From assembly GCA_029983575.1 (NCBI GenBank), contig JASBZE010000079.1, forward strand, positions 1 to 7,874: a DNA stretch of 7,874 nucleotides, in the 5' to 3' direction. The first letter of the stretch is position 1; each line of letters opens with the position of its first letter. Positions 5,549 through 7,874 of this stretch are shown here, piece after piece. Source of the stretch: Peptostreptococcaceae bacterium. GTDB taxonomy: Bacteria > Bacillota > Clostridia > Peptostreptococcales > Peptostreptococcaceae. A program made the position numbers and the translations under genes. The notes beneath the pieces are model-generated. The model ran no database searches. It was given only the letters and a program-made list of their open reading frames with translations, and was not told the DNA's origin.

Positions 5549-7819
5549 ATGAAGATTAATGAGTATAGGATAAGTGGAATTAGTTGCGCTGCTTGTTCAA
5601 AATCCGTAGAGAGAGTAATAAGGAAACTCGACGGAGTAGAAAGGCAAAATGTAAACCTGACTACTGAAATACTTAGGGTTATATACGACGAATCTCAAGT
5701 TGGATTTGATGATTTCAAGAGGGTCGTTGAGAAGGCTGGATTTGGAATTATGCCTATTGAGCAAGTCGATGAGGATAAATTAAAAAAAGAAAAGGAAAAG
5801 GCAAGGATTGGAGCTAAGAGAAAACTAATAGTATCTCTAATCTTTGCTTCTATTTTATTTATAGTATCGATGGGACCTATGTTTGGACTAAAGCTACCTG
5901 ATATAGTCTCAGCTGAAGTCAATCCTATAAACAATGCGATACTACAAATTGTTCTCGTAGTGCCTGTGATGATAAGCGGTTGGAGATTTTACTACGATGG
6001 CTACAGATTGTTGTTTAACAGAAATCCAAATATGGATTCACTAGTAGCGATTGGTACATCTGCAGCTTTTTTGTATAGTATGTACACCACGATCAAACTA
6101 ATGACAGACAGAGTGTATTATGACCAGGCAATGTATCATATGATGGAGCATGGAGGTCACTTGCAACTCTATTTTGAGAGTGCCGGTATGATAATAGCTC
6201 TGATAATGATAGGAAGATATTTTGAAGATAGAGCAAAAAACAGGACTTCTGATGCGATAAAGAGGTTGATGAACTTAAAACCGGACTTTGCTGTTATATT
6301 AAAAAATGGAGTAGAAGAGAAGGTACCAACTGATTTTGTAATGCCAGGGGATACTGTTATCGTTAGACCGGGGGAAAAAATTCCCGTAGATGGAGAAGTA
6401 ATAGAAGGTAGCTCTTCTGTTGATGAATCCATGATTACAGGAGAAAGTCTCCCTATAGAGAAAAAGGTAGGAGACAAGGTTACTGGAGCAACTATAAACT
6501 ACAATGGATCGTTTAAGTTTAAGGTTGAAAAAGTAGGAAAAGACACGACCTTGTCTAGAATTATAAAACTGGTAGAGGATGCTCAGGGCGATAAGGCTCC
6601 TATAGCTAAGTTAGCCGATGTCGTTTCAGGAATCTTCGTACCTGTTGTAATGTCAATTGCAGTAATAATGTTTTTGGTATGGATGATATTTTCAAAACAA
6701 GGCTTTGAATTTGCCCTTACAATATTTATATCAATACTGGTAATAGCTTGTCCTTGTGCACTTGGATTGGCGACACCTACTGCTATAATGGTCGGTACAG
6801 GTAGGGGAGCAGAGCTTGGAGTATTGATAAAAGGTGGAGAAGCACTTGAGATGGCTCACAAGATAGATACTGTCGTTTTTGATAAAACAGGAACTATTAC
6901 AAAAGGAAAGCCGGATGTTTCAGATATTATTTCTCTCTCAGATATAGATGAGGATGAGCTTTTAAAAATAGCTGCATCAATAGAACACTTTTCGGAACAT
7001 CCACTAGGCGATGCTATAATTAGAGAGTCTGAACAAAGAGGTTTAGATTTTTATGAGGTTAAAGATTTTAAATCCGTTCCTGGAAAAGGAGTGGAGGGAA
7101 TTATAGACGGCAGGAAAATATCTATAGGAAATCAGAAATTTATAGGAAAAGGCATTGAAAATGTTGAGGAGATTATTAGTAAGGCCTCAAAGGAGGGAAA
7201 AACGCCAATAATCTTATCAAGAGAAAATGCTGCACTAGGAGTTATAACAATTTCTGACATGATAAAAGAAGATAGTTTAGAAGCGGTAAATAGACTTAAA
7301 TCAATGGGATTAGATGTGGTAATGCTTACTGGAGATAATGAAAATACCGCTAGAGAAATAGCTAAAAAGGCAGGTATAGACAATGTTATCGCCGATGTTT
7401 TGCCTGATGAAAAGGCAAACGCAGTGAAAAAGCTAATGAATGATGGCAAAAAAGTAGCTATGGTTGGAGATGGTATAAATGATGCTCCAGCTCTTGTTAC
7501 CTCAGACTTGGGAATAGCTATTGGAAATGGAACTGATGTCGCAATTGAATCGGCCAGCGTAGTTTTAATTAAACAGTCTATAATGGATGTGGTAACTGCC
7601 ATTGAACTTAGTAGAGCTACAATTAAAAATATTAAAGAAAACTTGTTTTGGGCATTTGCTTATAATACAATTGGCATACCAATAGCGGCCGGACTTTTGT
7701 TTTTGTTTGGAGGACCTCTACTTAATCCTATGATAGCGGCATTGGCAATGAGCTTTAGTTCAGTTTCCGTATTGACTAATGCACTTAGACTTAAAAAATT
7801 TAAACCGAAGACGGCTTAA
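5549..7819 (+). CDS. copA: Cu(I)-exporting P1B-type ATPase
   Basis: CopA pumps Cu(I) out across the cytoplasmic membrane at the cost of ATP. The 756-residue protein begins with one heavy-metal-associated domain (about 1-70) carrying GISCAAC (10-16). Eight membrane segments are expected near 92-110, 128-146, 161-182, 207-223, 357-381, 387-410, 696-720 and 722-745. The actuator motif TGES is at 297-300. The ion-path CPC is at 401-403, the phosphorylated Asp445 in DKTGT, the SEHPLG nucleotide-binding motif at 482-487, and MVGDGINDAP at 638-647. CPC, the Tyr-Asn pair (705-706) and MSFSS (734-738) are the membrane signature of Cu(I)-specific P1B-1 pumps, which argues against a Zn/Cd pump. One HMA domain, rather than two as in Bacillus subtilis, is common. 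A Met/His-containing external loop (193-204) may help release copper. The ATG follows AGAGGTGAT by 5 bp. No copZ, csoR or copY is present in the window. Confidence 0.95.
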   Translation: MKINEYRISGISCAACSKSVERVIRKLDGVERQNVNLTTEILRVIYDESQVGFDDFKRVVEKAGFGIMPIEQVDEDKLKKEKEKARIGAKRKLIVSLIFASILFIVSMGPMFGLKLPDIVSAEVNPINNAILQIVLVVPVMISGWRFYYDGYRLLFNRNPNMDSLVAIGTSAAFLYSMYTTIKLMTDRVYYDQAMYHMMEHGGHLQLYFESAGMIIALIMIGRYFEDRAKNRTSDAIKRLMNLKPDFAVILKNGVEEKVPTDFVMPGDTVIVRPGEKIPVDGEVIEGSSSVDESMITGESLPIEKKVGDKVTGATINYNGSFKFKVEKVGKDTTLSRIIKLVEDAQGDKAPIAKLADVVSGIFVPVVMSIAVIMFLVWMIFSKQGFEFALTIFISILVIACPCALGLATPTAIMVGTGRGAELGVLIKGGEALEMAHKIDTVVFDKTGTITKGKPDVSDIISLSDIDEDELLKIAASIEHFSEHPLGDAIIRESEQRGLDFYEVKDFKSVPGKGVEGIIDGRKISIGNQKFIGKGIENVEEIISKASKEGKTPIILSRENAALGVITISDMIKEDSLEAVNRLKSMGLDVVMLTGDNENTAREIAKKAGIDNVIADVLPDEKANAVKKLMNDGKKVAMVGDGINDAPALVTSDLGIAIGNGTDVAIESASVVLIKQSIMDVVTAIELSRATIKNIKENLFWAFAYNTIGIPIAAGLLFLFGGPLLNPMIAALAMSFSSVSVLTNALRLKKFKPKTA

Positions 7820-7844
7820 AAATAAAGGTTCTATGTCAAATAAC

Positions 7845-7865
7845 GTTGATGACAATATAATCAAC
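7845..7865 (+). terminator. Weak hairpin after copA, possibly a terminator cut by the window edge
   Basis: GTTGAT (7845-7850) and ATCAAC (7860-7865) form a 6-bp stem with a 9-nt loop, 25 bp past the copA stop. TAATATTTT follows to the end of the window. The stem has only two G-C pairs and the T run is interrupted, so termination here is uncertain. Confidence 0.25.
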
Positions 7866-7874
7866 TAATATTTT

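Noticed and set aside
7132..7602. 156-codon minus-strand ORF inside copA
   Set aside because: It lies wholly within the conserved ATPase domain of CopA and has Ser/Ile/Phe-rich composition typical of an antisense shadow.
7833..7868. ATG-initiated 11-codon ORF after copA as a small gene or copZ start
   Set aside because: It stops at 7866, has a weak ribosome site and no CxxC metal-binding motif, and overlaps the weak hairpin.

Overview
The window looks like chromosomal DNA from a low-GC, Gram-positive-type bacterium (Bacillota). Signs are the AT-rich intergenic gaps, strong AGGAG/GGAGG-type ribosome binding sites, sigma-A-like promoters, and arginine codons that are almost all AGA/AGG. The protein sequences read like anaerobic Clostridia/Tissierellia (Peptoniphilus/Anaerococcus-like). 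That placement is an impression from the sequence, not a search result.

Layout, left to right. Bases 1-49 hold the last 15 codons of an upstream gene ending in a Cys-rich CGRCNIC motif, probably the zinc-binding tail of a RecQ-type helicase. Bases 161-2005 encode the translational GTPase TypA/BipA, preceded by two candidate promoters. A perfect 13-bp hairpin (2036-2080) with A and T runs on its two flanks separates typA from a convergent minus-strand gene (2152-2823). That gene encodes a small class I SAM-dependent methyltransferase of unknown substrate. A 187-bp divergent promoter region follows, then threonine synthase thrC (3011-4498) and homoserine kinase thrB (4491-5378). These two overlap by 8 bp and form an operon. 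A 170-bp, very AT-rich gap with a perfect 14-bp palindrome and a good promoter leads into a single-HMA Cu(I)-exporting P1B-type ATPase, copA (5549-7819). The last 55 bases hold no recognisable gene, only a weak hairpin.

How the genes relate. thrB and thrC catalyse the last two steps of threonine synthesis (homoserine to O-phosphohomoserine to threonine). Homoserine dehydrogenase (hom), often adjacent in Bacillota, is not in the window. TypA (ribosome biogenesis and stress), the methyltransferase and CopA (copper efflux) look like separate transcription units with no evident link to threonine synthesis.

I see no mobile element, CRISPR array, tRNA, rRNA or riboswitch. I also see no strong case for an undescribed system: this is mostly ordinary core genome. 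The least explained parts are the methyltransferase, the divergent control region at 2824-3010 and the AT-rich DNA upstream of copA.
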